DNA of 64,000 nt from NCBI RefSeq assembly GCF_031461075.1, contig NZ_JAVKPK010000008.1:7448-71447 (forward strand), given 5' to 3'. Every line of letters starts with the position of its first letter. Within the stretch, counting starts at the first letter, position 1. Below, one piece after another: positions 17,976-25,369 of the stretch. A program made the translations under genes and the position numbers. The notes beneath the pieces were generated by a model. It saw only the letters and a list, made by a program, of their open reading frames with translations. It was not told the DNA's origin and did not search any database. This DNA is from Methanosarcina baikalica (GTDB lineage: Archaea > Halobacteriota > Methanosarcinia > Methanosarcinales > Methanosarcinaceae).

Positions 17976-18325
17976 AAAATAGAAGGAATAAAGGAACTAA
18001 TTCTTACCTTCAAAATTGTATAAGGAAAGTAAACTATAGGGAATTAAAGTATTTTTTATCTGAGCGTCAATTAAGGGAGTTTTTAAGAGTAAATGAGTTT
18101 TATTCATCTACTGACTGAAAAAATTTGAGGTCACATATTCTATATTATATCGATTTCTTTAGTCTATTACGTTCCTCTATCTCTTTTTAGTTCTATCGTG
18201 GGGTCTGGTAGAGAAGGAAGGATTCAGTGAGTTTGAATTCCCCCAATATTTCCAATTTTTGCGAATCATTCAGATTGATCTTTTTATTTGTTTATAAACT
18301 CCGCAGCAAATCGCAAATGGCGTAA
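17976..18325. other. 350-bp non-coding region upstream of the broken HdeD-like gene
   Basis: No intact gene. It may contain eroded 5' sequence of the HdeD-like pseudogene that begins at about 18326, but I could not read a membrane-protein frame in it. Confidence 0.35.
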
Positions 18326-18733
18326 CCAGTCTGTATCTTAGCTAACCTCCTGGCACGGTCAATACTGGGGGATAGGGAGAATCCACGATGGAAAATCCTC
18401 TCGGGTATCATGGGGACCCTTATTGGGATTCTTGTGTTCGCATATCCATTAAGCCCTTTTGTCATCCTGACCTTTCTTATTATATTACTCGGGGTATGGA
18501 GTGTGATATATGGTTCAAACTTGCCTGGGCGTTTAAGGGAGGGGGTATAGGAATGGATGTCCTCGGGCTCCTGACAATTATCCTTGGCATACTCTTGCTC
18601 CTTAATCCTCTTGCCGGCGCTGTTATCCTTCCCTGGGTATATGTTTTCTCTCTTATTGTAGGTGGGTGGAATTGCAGCATTAATAGGTGGACTCAGTATG
18701 AGGTCTGATAAATCTTCCTCACATGCAGGATAA
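18326..18733 (+). pseudogene. HdeD-like (DUF308) membrane protein, frameshifted fragment
   Basis: Three forward frames join into one recognisable HdeD/DUF308 sequence. The first runs from about 18326 (ILGDRENPRWKILSGIMGTL, then FAYPLSPFVILTFLI) and hits a stop at about 18550. The next frame carries GMDVLGLLTIILGILLLLNP. A further single-base shift after VFSLIVGG is needed to read IAALIGGLSMRSDK and the stop at 18731. The N-terminal half of the family is missing. This is a decayed gene rather than the single 106-residue protein an ATG at 18388 would give. Confidence 0.75.
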
Positions 18734-18861
18734 AGGTCCCGAACAGGATGAAAGGCACTTCAGGCCAGGTACTCCCGCCGTATCCCTGAGATACCTTAAA
18801 GTATCCTCATACCTCTAAGCCTCCACATTTTTTAAATATTTGAAAAATCTTAATAGTCTGC

Positions 18862-19521
18862 ATGCGCAAAACCAAAGTCACAATTACAGGACTGATTTTT
18901 CTTTCCTTCATAATTTCAATCTATTTTTTTCCGCTGGTGCCTGAACAGATGGCAACTCACTGGGACTCTCAGGGAGAGGTAAACGGTTATATGTCGAAGC
19001 TCTGGGGGCTCTTTTTCATGCCGTTAGTGATTACCGGACTTGCAATTATGTTTCTGGTAATTCCAAGAATCGACCCGAAGAAAGAAAATATAGCAAAATT
19101 CAGGAAGTATTATGACCGATTTATATTTCTTTTGATTTTTTTTCTGATTGCCGTTCATCTCCAGGTACTGCTCTGGAACATAGGGATCCGAATTAGCCCG
19201 AATGCCGTGTTTCCTGTGGGAATAGGGCTTCTGTTTTACTACATAGGGGTTCTTATGGAAAATGCAGAGAGAAACTGGTTCATCGGCATCAGGACTCCCT
19301 GGACCCTCAGCAGCGACAGAGTCTGGAGAAAAACTAATAGGCTAGGAGGAAAATTATTCAGGATTGCAGGGATATCTGCTATTTTTGGAGTTTTTTTCCC
19401 TAAACTTGCATTTTTTTTCACTATTGTGCCTGCGCTGTTTGTTGCCGGGTTCACAGTTGTTTACTCATATATTGAGTATCAAAAAGAACTGAAAAATCCT
19501 CAATCTCAAATCAAAACTTAA
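18862..19521 (+). CDS. SdpI-family membrane protein (DUF1648)
   Basis: A 219-residue integral membrane protein with about six hydrophobic segments. The N-terminal part carries the DUF1648 signature FPLVPEQMATHWDSQGEVNG (about 24-43), and the second half the SdpI domain with NWFIGIRTPWTLSSDRVW (about 138-155). SdpI itself gives immunity to a killing peptide in Bacillus, but archaeal members are uncharacterised and may simply be membrane-stress or transport proteins. The gene precedes the FKBP cluster by about 120 bases in the same direction. Confidence 0.85.
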   Translation: MRKTKVTITGLIFLSFIISIYFFPLVPEQMATHWDSQGEVNGYMSKLWGLFFMPLVITGLAIMFLVIPRIDPKKENIAKFRKYYDRFIFLLIFFLIAVHLQVLLWNIGIRISPNAVFPVGIGLLFYYIGVLMENAERNWFIGIRTPWTLSSDRVWRKTNRLGGKLFRIAGISAIFGVFFPKLAFFFTIVPALFVAGFTVVYSYIEYQKELKNPQSQIKT

Positions 19522-19643
19522 AAAGAGAACGCTTTAAGGATTTCTGCATATTCCAATTCCTGAAATCCTTATTTACTCGGTTTCTGGCTTTTTATTTATC
19601 AGCACTTTTATCTAACATGTTCTCTTTTGTTTTATTGATTTTT

Positions 19644-20126
19644 ATGGCCGAGGATATAACAAATGATTCCAGCAAAAAAATTGAAAATGGGGATACCATT
19701 TCCGTTCATTATGTAGGTAAACTTGAAAATGGCACCGTTTTCGATACATCCGTAAAGGAAGCAGCCGTTGAGGCAGAGATCTACAATGACATGAGAAGCT
19801 ATCAACCTCTGACATTTACCGTTGGCGCAGGCCAGATGATAAAAGGCTTTGACGAAGGGGTTGTCGGGATGAGAGTAGGAGAAGAAAAAATTCTTAAAAT
19901 TCCACCCGAAGAAGCATATGGCGAGTGCATAGAAGATCTCTTAAGGGAACTGCCGGTTGAAGCTGTTAATTTTAATCCGGAAGTTGGAATGCAGCTGGTG
20001 ACAGAAACCGGCCTCAAAGGCATTGTCACAGAAGTAGGCGAGAAAAATTTTGTTGTGGATTTTAACCACGAACTTGCAGGCAAGACCCTGATATTCGAAG
20101 TCAAAGTAGTTTCCATGGAGGTATGA
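19644..20126 (+). CDS. FKBP-type peptidyl-prolyl cis-trans isomerase, cytoplasmic (first of three)
   Basis: A long-type archaeal FKBP with an insert-in-flap chaperone domain, 160 residues from the ATG at 19644 (an upstream ATG at 19617 would add an unlikely hydrophobic leader). FKBP motifs: GDTISVHYVGKLENGTVFDT, GAGQMIKGFDEGVVGM and IPPEEAYGE, followed by the insert and a C-terminal strand HELAGKTLIFEVKVVSME. No signal sequence, so it acts in the cytoplasm as a folding catalyst and chaperone. Its stop overlaps the next FKBP gene's first possible ATG by four bases. Confidence 0.92.
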   Translation: MAEDITNDSSKKIENGDTISVHYVGKLENGTVFDTSVKEAAVEAEIYNDMRSYQPLTFTVGAGQMIKGFDEGVVGMRVGEEKILKIPPEEAYGECIEDLLRELPVEAVNFNPEVGMQLVTETGLKGIVTEVGEKNFVVDFNHELAGKTLIFEVKVVSMEV

Positions 20127-20131
20127 AAAGA

Positions 20132-20698
20132 ATGAAAGTCCGGAACGGAGCAATTTTATTCATATCGATACTGCTCCTTGGAAGCATACTCCTTGGAAGC
20201 GGTTGCACGGATAAAGGGAACGTAAACGAGACTGGAGACAGCAGAATAGTAAAAACTGGAGACACCGTCCAGGTAGACTACACCGGAAAGCTCGAAAACG
20301 GAACGGTTTTTGACACTTCGATAGAAGAAGTTGCAAAGCAGGCTGGTACATACGACTCTAACAGGACTTACACTCCTCTAACATTTGTGGCTGGGACAGG
20401 CCAGATGATCAAGGGCTTTGACGAAGGTGTGATCGGGATGAAAGTGGGAGAAGAAAAAACTATCACAATCCCACCTGAAGAAGCTTATGGAGAATACGAC
20501 AAATCAAAGATCCTGGCAATTCCTATAAAAGAATTAAATCTAACCGAAACTCCAGAAGTCGGGCAAACACTTAGAGATATGTACGGAAATCCGTTCAAAG
20601 TAATTGCCGTGAATGACACGCATGTTACTCTTGACCTCAACCGCGAGCTCGCAGGTAAGACCCTGGTTTTTGATATAAAACTCGTCTCTATAGAATAA
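20132..20698 (+). CDS. FKBP-type peptidyl-prolyl cis-trans isomerase, lipoprotein form (second of three)
   Basis: The same FKBP fold, but preceded by a signal peptide ending in a lipobox, ILLGSGCTD, so the mature protein should be lipid-anchored outside the cell membrane. Key motifs TGKLENGTVFDTS, GTGQMIKGFDEGVIGM and IPPEEAYGE are intact. GGAGG at 20117-20121 sits ten bases before the ATG at 20132 but only one base before the ATG at 20123, so the internal start is preferred. It probably folds exported or surface-layer proteins. It is likely a duplication product of its neighbours. Confidence 0.92.
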   Translation: MKVRNGAILFISILLLGSILLGSGCTDKGNVNETGDSRIVKTGDTVQVDYTGKLENGTVFDTSIEEVAKQAGTYDSNRTYTPLTFVAGTGQMIKGFDEGVIGMKVGEEKTITIPPEEAYGEYDKSKILAIPIKELNLTETPEVGQTLRDMYGNPFKVIAVNDTHVTLDLNRELAGKTLVFDIKLVSIE

Positions 20699-20756
20699 AT
20701 TTAAGTTCTTGAAAATCAAATTGAGAGTTTGTAGAATTTATTTTAGAGTTATGCGT

Positions 20757-20803
20757 CCTTTCGGCACAATAGAACATTTTAGGGAGATTGAAGTGCCGAA
20801 AGG
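20757..20803. promoter_or_regulatory. perfect 11-bp inverted repeat between FKBP genes
   Basis: CCTTTCGGCAC (20757-20767) and GTGCCGAAAGG (20793-20803) can pair around a 25-base loop. It lies between the second and third FKBP genes and ends 23 bases before the third start codon. It may be an mRNA processing or regulatory hairpin. No T-run follows, so it is not a classic terminator. Confidence 0.5.
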
Positions 20804-20826
20804 AAAATACTGAGGGGAAAAAGCTA

Positions 20827-21324
20827 ATGGAAAATTTTCGTACTGTGAAAGAGGGAGATTATCTTCTTATTGATTACACTGGAAAATTAGAGGACGGGAC
20901 AGTCTTCGATACCACGTCAAAGGAAAAAGCCATTAAAGCAGGAATATATTGTGAAGAAAAGGAATACAGGCCTTTGTTTTTCAGGGCATATACAGGTCAG
21001 GTTATAAAAGGTATCGATGTGGGCGTTCTCGGAATGAAAGAAGGAGAAGAAAAAACCCTTAAAATCTCACCTGAAGATGCCTACGGAGAACATAAGAAGT
21101 ATCTTATTCAGGATATACCTCTCTCCAGGCTTGGGCTACAGTTTCCTCCTGAAACTGAAACAAAAATCCTAACGCCCGGAGGGAAGGAGGTTAAAGTGCT
21201 CAGTTCCACAGAAACTTCTGCCACTCTGGACTTCAACCATGAACTTGCAGGCAAAACCCTGATTCTTGAAATAAAACTTGTTTCAATTGTAAGCTTATTC
21301 CAGAACCCGCAAAATAGGTGGTGA
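20827..21324 (+). CDS. FKBP-type peptidyl-prolyl cis-trans isomerase (third of three)
   Basis: 165 residues from the ATG at 20827, which has GAGGGG upstream; an earlier possible start at 20788 falls in the hairpin. Long FKBP type with TGKLEDGTVFDTTSKEKA, YTGQVIKGIDVGVLGM and ISPEDAYGE. Two usual active-site positions differ from its neighbours (IDVGV for FDEGV, ISPED for IPPEE), suggesting lower or altered isomerase activity. No signal peptide. The next gene starts four bases after its stop. Confidence 0.9.
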   Translation: MENFRTVKEGDYLLIDYTGKLEDGTVFDTTSKEKAIKAGIYCEEKEYRPLFFRAYTGQVIKGIDVGVLGMKEGEEKTLKISPEDAYGEHKKYLIQDIPLSRLGLQFPPETETKILTPGGKEVKVLSSTETSATLDFNHELAGKTLILEIKLVSIVSLFQNPQNRW

Positions 21325-21327
21325 GTT

Positions 21328-21738
21328 ATGGAAAAGGAAGAGAAAGTCATGGTAATGCTGTTATTTATGACACTATCTTCTCTTATGACAGCGTATCTTT
21401 GTTTCGGATCAGAACTTGCAGACTCCGGACAAAAGTCCGGCGGAGAAGCCAGACAGTATACCCGGGAATCCAATGAAGGGGGAAAGGTATTCCTTGAAGC
21501 TGAAGTCCTGAGCAAACGGTTTACTTATACAGGGGAACACCTGCTTTTACAGGTGAACTGCAACTCCGAAGTCCTTAGCGTTTTTATCCCGAAAGCTGCA
21601 GGTGCTGAAGCGCTGAACATGTCAATCAGGGAAGGGGATCTGATCGGTTTAACAGGCACCGTCTCTGAGTATGAAGGGAAAAGGGAAATCAAGGTAGAAA
21701 GAAAAGAAGATGTTGTTCTGGATAACCGTCATCAATAA
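21328..21738 (+). CDS. exported or membrane-anchored OB-fold protein
   Basis: 136 residues with one N-terminal hydrophobic segment (VMVMLLFMTLSSLMTAYLCF), then a linker and an OB-fold-like domain of about 75 residues (GKVFLEAEVLSKRF through EGDLIGLTGTVSEYEGKREI). This resembles the nucleic-acid-binding OB folds found as small exported proteins in Methanosarcina. Ligand unknown. It follows the third FKBP by three bases and is probably the last gene of that cluster. Confidence 0.65.
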   Translation: MEKEEKVMVMLLFMTLSSLMTAYLCFGSELADSGQKSGGEARQYTRESNEGGKVFLEAEVLSKRFTYTGEHLLLQVNCNSEVLSVFIPKAAGAEALNMSIREGDLIGLTGTVSEYEGKREIKVERKEDVVLDNRHQ

Positions 21739-21773
21739 TCTCTCAAATAAAGACCACAGATCGTTAATGATAT

Positions 21774-21786
21774 ATTCATATAATAA
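21774..21786 (+). promoter_or_regulatory. TATA box, sugar nucleotidyltransferase gene
   Basis: ATTCATATAATAA lies about 20 bases before the ATG at 21800. This would place the transcription start at or next to the start codon, suggesting a leaderless mRNA. Confidence 0.4.
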
Positions 21787-21799
21787 CATTTGAGAAAAC

Positions 21800-22978
21800 A
21801 TGAAAGCATGTATCATGTGCGGAGGGGCAGGGACAAGACTCAGGCCGCTGACATTCAAGCACCCTAAACCGAGCATACCGATTCTTAATAAACCATCAGT
21901 CCTACATCTGATTGAGCATCTTTCAAGAGAAGGGTTCAATGAAATAGTCATGACCCTGGGGTATATGGGAGAGCGGATAGAAGAACAGCTCGGAGACGGG
22001 CACATGTTCGGGGTGCATATTGATTACGTATATGAAAAAGAAAAGCTTGGAACTGCAGGCGGGGTTAAAAATGCCGTTAAATACCTGAAAGACGAGCCAT
22101 TTATTGTGCTCGGTGGAGATCACGTCCTTAACCTCAACCTGAGAGAAATGTACCGTTTCCATGAAACAAACGATGCCCTTGTGACCATAGGACTTATTTC
22201 TATTGATGACCCCAGAGAATTTGGAATTGCGGATATGGATATTAATAACCGGATCCACCGCTTCTTTGAAAAACCGAAAGCAGGCCAGATATTCAGTAAC
22301 CTTGCAAGCACAGGCATTTATGTCTGCGACTCTTCGATTTTCGAATGGATACCTGAAAACAAAAAATACGATTTTGCAAAAGATCTCTTTCCCTCCCTGC
22401 TTACTGCCGACGAAAAAATCAATGGAGTGCTTGTTCGGGGAAAATGGACTGATGTAGGAAGTTCGGCAGCTTACAGACAGGCCCAACGCTGGATGCTCGA
22501 CGCCCTTCCGGGAACGACAATTGAGGGGAATTTTACAACCAGAAACGCAAGAATAAAAGGCCCCTTATCCATAGGAAGCAACGTGTCCATAGGTTCGAAT
22601 TCTTCCCTTGTAGGGCCAATAGTTATAGGGGAAAACACAACAATCGGCGACAATGTCCTTATAGGGCCTTACAGTGTTATAGGCTCGAACTGCAACATAG
22701 ATGATCATGCAAAGATTCTTTCATCTTACCTTTTTGATAATGTTTCCATAGGAAAGGATTCCAATATCTCAGGCGGTGTGGTAGCAGACGAAACAATTGT
22801 AGGAGAACACTGCTTCCTTGAAAATGGAACCGTTATAGGGCATAAAGTAATTATTGGAAATAACTCGACAATACATTCCGGAGTTAAAGTCTGGCCTGAA
22901 GTCAAGATAGATAACAACTCAAGCATAAAAGATACTTTAATCAATTCCGATTATGACATTACCAACGAAGGCTCCTGA
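21800..22978 (+). CDS. sugar-1-phosphate nucleotidylyltransferase with left-handed beta-helix domain
   Basis: Activates a sugar phosphate as an NDP-sugar, feeding glycan synthesis. 392 residues. The N-terminal nucleotidyltransferase domain (1-235) has the signature MCGGAGTRLRPLTFKHPKP, the YEKEKLGTAGGVKNA loop, the GGDHV metal site and FFEKP. The C-terminal part (250-390) is a run of hexapeptide repeats (IGSNVSIGSNSSLVGPIVIG and onwards), forming a beta-helix that either assembles the oligomer or carries acyltransferase activity. It resembles mannose-1-phosphate guanylyltransferases and GlmU-like archaeal enzymes. It stands apart from the rhamnose cluster at 51-54 kb. Confidence 0.88.
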   Translation: MKACIMCGGAGTRLRPLTFKHPKPSIPILNKPSVLHLIEHLSREGFNEIVMTLGYMGERIEEQLGDGHMFGVHIDYVYEKEKLGTAGGVKNAVKYLKDEPFIVLGGDHVLNLNLREMYRFHETNDALVTIGLISIDDPREFGIADMDINNRIHRFFEKPKAGQIFSNLASTGIYVCDSSIFEWIPENKKYDFAKDLFPSLLTADEKINGVLVRGKWTDVGSSAAYRQAQRWMLDALPGTTIEGNFTTRNARIKGPLSIGSNVSIGSNSSLVGPIVIGENTTIGDNVLIGPYSVIGSNCNIDDHAKILSSYLFDNVSIGKDSNISGGVVADETIVGEHCFLENGTVIGHKVIIGNNSTIHSGVKVWPEVKIDNNSSIKDTLINSDYDITNEGS

Positions 22979-23305
22979 AATACACGTTTAAAAGAACCGA
23001 AACCAAAACCAAATTGAATTTAGAGGGTTTGAATTCAGCTTAATTTGTTTAGACAAGCAGGTTTAGTCTAATTCAAATCTAACTTTTTTCATGTGTATAC
23101 CTTCCTTAATTATCTCTCGTTTTCCCGGAATCGTTCACTTATTTTTGAGCTGGTTCTCAATTACTATCCCAATAACTTCTCAAACATATACATAATAATT
23201 TAAACCAGCACGCCATAGATGCTTGCTCTGCAACTAATATATATTGGGAAATAAAATTTTTCAACTAGAAGGCAATTCTGCCAAAAAAAATTCATATAGA
23301 TTGTC
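22979..23305. other. 327-bp intergenic region
   Basis: AT-rich, with TATA-like sequence AATATATATT at 23238-23247 that could drive the downstream flippase-domain gene. No gene, hairpin or repeat stands out. Confidence 0.4.
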
Positions 23306-24400
23306 ATGAACAAATACCAAAAATGGCTTATTACAGCCCTGATCATAAGTGCGGTATCAATTGTCCTGGTTACTGGTTTGACTTTTGATTCCGATACTCT
23401 TGAGGCTCTGAGGAATATCAAACTGGAATATATTCTGGCTGCAGCTCTTTCTCACATTTTTTTATACTTTATCTGGAGTTTTCGAACCCGGGCTCTCTGT
23501 AAAGCTCTTGGTTATAGAGTTAGCGTAATGAAGTTAACCGAAATAGTCATCTCAAGCACTTTTGTGTCTGGAATTACTCCTTCTTGTGCAGGGGGAGATC
23601 TGCTGAGAATGCATCTTCTGAATAAAAATGGGATTCCTCTGGGTAGGGCGACTGCGATCGTTGTAGGTGAGCGCCTTCTTGATGCTCTATTTATATTTTC
23701 TTCCCTGCCTTTTGCCCTTTATATTCTGGGAGATATGCTTTTGAATTATAAATTCGATGCAGCTTTCTTAATAGCAAATTCTCTGGTTTTTACAATTCTC
23801 ATGTTCTTTATTTATGGAATCTGGAAACCCGAAAAAGTAAAACATATAATTCACAGGATTGCAGGCAAGCTTGCTCCTTTTTTTGGAAAGCGGACCGATA
23901 ATGCGTTTTCTCATTTCATGGACCAGATAGATGGGGAAATTGATCATTTCCATGATAGTGTCAGGATCTTTTTTTCGGAAGGAAGAAAAGGGGTTCTCTG
24001 GGGAATGGTTTATACTCTTCTTTTCTGGATTGTGGACTTTTCCCTGCTTGTCTTTATCCTCATGGGTCTTTCACAAAAACCTTCTCTCCTTATCGTTTTT
24101 GCAGCTCAGGTGCTACTGACAGTGATCTTGTTAGTTCCCGCAACGCCCGGGGCAAGTGGGGTCGCGGAATTAGGAGCGGCTTCTATCTTTTTAATCTTCG
24201 TAAGTTCGCCTGTCCTGGGAATTACAGTGCTTGCCTGGAGAGCTCTGACATACCATATGAATATGCTTCTAGGAGGCATTATGAGCCTGAAAATACTTAG
24301 GGACATGGATCTGATTAAAAAACTGACCGAGAATTCTAAGCCGATAGGAGATCCTAAAAAACTGACTGGGGATTCGGCCGAACTCAAAAAGGACACCTGA
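23306..24400 (+). CDS. lysylphosphatidylglycerol synthase-type flippase-domain membrane protein (UPF0104)
   Basis: 364 residues with about eight transmembrane segments, matching the membrane domain of the LPG synthetase/AglD family without a catalytic soluble domain. Family motifs are GITPSCAGGDLLRMHLL with the following VVGERLLD, and TPGASGVAELGAASIF near the C-terminus. These proteins are thought to move lipids or lipid-linked sugars across the membrane. Between a sugar nucleotidyltransferase and a polyprenol-kinase-like gene, a role in lipid-linked glycan supply is plausible. Confidence 0.85.
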   Translation: MNKYQKWLITALIISAVSIVLVTGLTFDSDTLEALRNIKLEYILAAALSHIFLYFIWSFRTRALCKALGYRVSVMKLTEIVISSTFVSGITPSCAGGDLLRMHLLNKNGIPLGRATAIVVGERLLDALFIFSSLPFALYILGDMLLNYKFDAAFLIANSLVFTILMFFIYGIWKPEKVKHIIHRIAGKLAPFFGKRTDNAFSHFMDQIDGEIDHFHDSVRIFFSEGRKGVLWGMVYTLLFWIVDFSLLVFILMGLSQKPSLLIVFAAQVLLTVILLVPATPGASGVAELGAASIFLIFVSSPVLGITVLAWRALTYHMNMLLGGIMSLKILRDMDLIKKLTENSKPIGDPKKLTGDSAELKKDT

Positions 24401-24425
24401 GGCAAGATTTTGATCAGGCAAAACT

Positions 24426-24442
24426 CCTGTGCACTGCACAGG
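24426..24442. promoter_or_regulatory. 17-bp near-palindrome
   Basis: CCTGTGCACTGCACAGG is an inverted repeat with 8-bp arms around one central base. The one-base spacer rules out a stable RNA hairpin loop, so a dimeric protein-binding site is more likely. It lies 110 bases before the polyprenol-kinase TATA box and 26 bases after the flippase-domain gene. Confidence 0.4.
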
Positions 24443-24535
24443 AAAATGCTAACTAAATAATGCTAAATAAATAACGGGGATGATTTTCCTGAAATTAATC
24501 AGCCTGTAAGGAAGATCTTTTGTAACCTGATAAAG

Positions 24536-24548
24536 ATATATTTATATT
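24536..24548 (+). promoter_or_regulatory. TATA box, polyprenol-kinase-like gene
   Basis: AT-rich TATATTTATATTT is centred about 30 bases before the ATG at 24573, so the message would start at or very near the start codon. Confidence 0.45.
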
Positions 24549-24572
24549 TCATCCTCACAAACTCCTTCTAGA

Positions 24573-25169
24573 ATGCCCTCCAGAGAATTTTTCCTTGAAG
24601 CCCGGAGAAAAGGTGTGCACCTGGTCTCAACCCTGATCGTGCTCATCTATGAATTTTTCGGAAAAGAAGTCGTTCTCTGGGTACTGATGTCTTTTCTTGT
24701 AACGGTTCTCATTCTTGACTACTTCAGGCTCGAGCACGACGTGAGAATACCTTTTTTCTACATAATGTATCGGGAGCATGAAGCCGACCGCTTAGGAGGC
24801 CACATATTCTTTGCGCTCGGAGCAATTTCGGTAATAGCTCTCTTCACCAAAGAAATAGCATATGCAGCAGTCCTTATGACCACTTTCGGGGATCTGGCTG
24901 CAGCCCTTATAGGAAAATTCTATGGAAAAAGGAGAGTTTTTCAAAAAATATTTAAAAACGATAAATCAATTGAAGGTTCCGCTTCCGAATTTACGATTGA
25001 TTTTTTTATAGGGCTGCTTATTATCGGGAACCCTATTGTTTCCTTGATAATGGCTTTTTTTGCAACCCTTACGGAAACTGCAGTCAATAAAATTGATGAT
25101 AACCTTATGGTGCCGGTTTTCGCCGGTTTTTTCGGGCAGATAACCCTAAATCTTCTAGCATATTTATAA
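24573..25169 (+). CDS. CTP-dependent diacylglycerol/polyprenol kinase family membrane protein
   Basis: 198 residues, about six transmembrane segments. Motifs of the dolichol kinase/DGK1/VTE5 group are visible: EARRKGVHLVS at the N-terminus, TFGDLAAALIGKFYGKRR (about 109-126), KSIEGSASEF (about 133-142) and ATLTETAVNKIDDN (about 169-182). These enzymes phosphorylate long-chain prenols or diacylglycerol with CTP. In archaea the likely substrate is dolichol, giving dolichyl phosphate for glycosylation, or an archaeol precursor. Confidence 0.85.
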   Translation: MPSREFFLEARRKGVHLVSTLIVLIYEFFGKEVVLWVLMSFLVTVLILDYFRLEHDVRIPFFYIMYREHEADRLGGHIFFALGAISVIALFTKEIAYAAVLMTTFGDLAAALIGKFYGKRRVFQKIFKNDKSIEGSASEFTIDFFIGLLIIGNPIVSLIMAFFATLTETAVNKIDDNLMVPVFAGFFGQITLNLLAYL

Positions 25170-25369
25170 CAATTTTTCACAGATTATCCTGCGATTTTAA
25201 GATTTTCCAAAGAGTAGTCGGTGAAATATTTTTTTAAATGTAGGGGAGAGAACTATGAGAAAAATAACAAACAGAAATAAAAGGGAAAAAAGCAGGTGAA
25301 ACTTCAGAGACTTCTCAATTCCGGGTTTTCATTCCTGACAAAAGTAGAAAAAAAGCCCGTAATGGGCTC

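Noticed and set aside
18388..18708. A 106-residue protein starting at ATG 18388
   Set aside because: It mixes out-of-frame sequence with part of an HdeD domain; reading three frames shows a frameshifted gene.
19617..19643. Signal peptide on the first FKBP from ATG 19617
   Set aside because: Only nine residues, no lipobox or cleavage site, and no ribosome site; MAEDIT at 19644 is the better start.
24426..24442. Intrinsic terminator after the flippase-domain gene
   Set aside because: The two arms have a one-base spacer and no T-run follows; a protein-binding dyad fits better.
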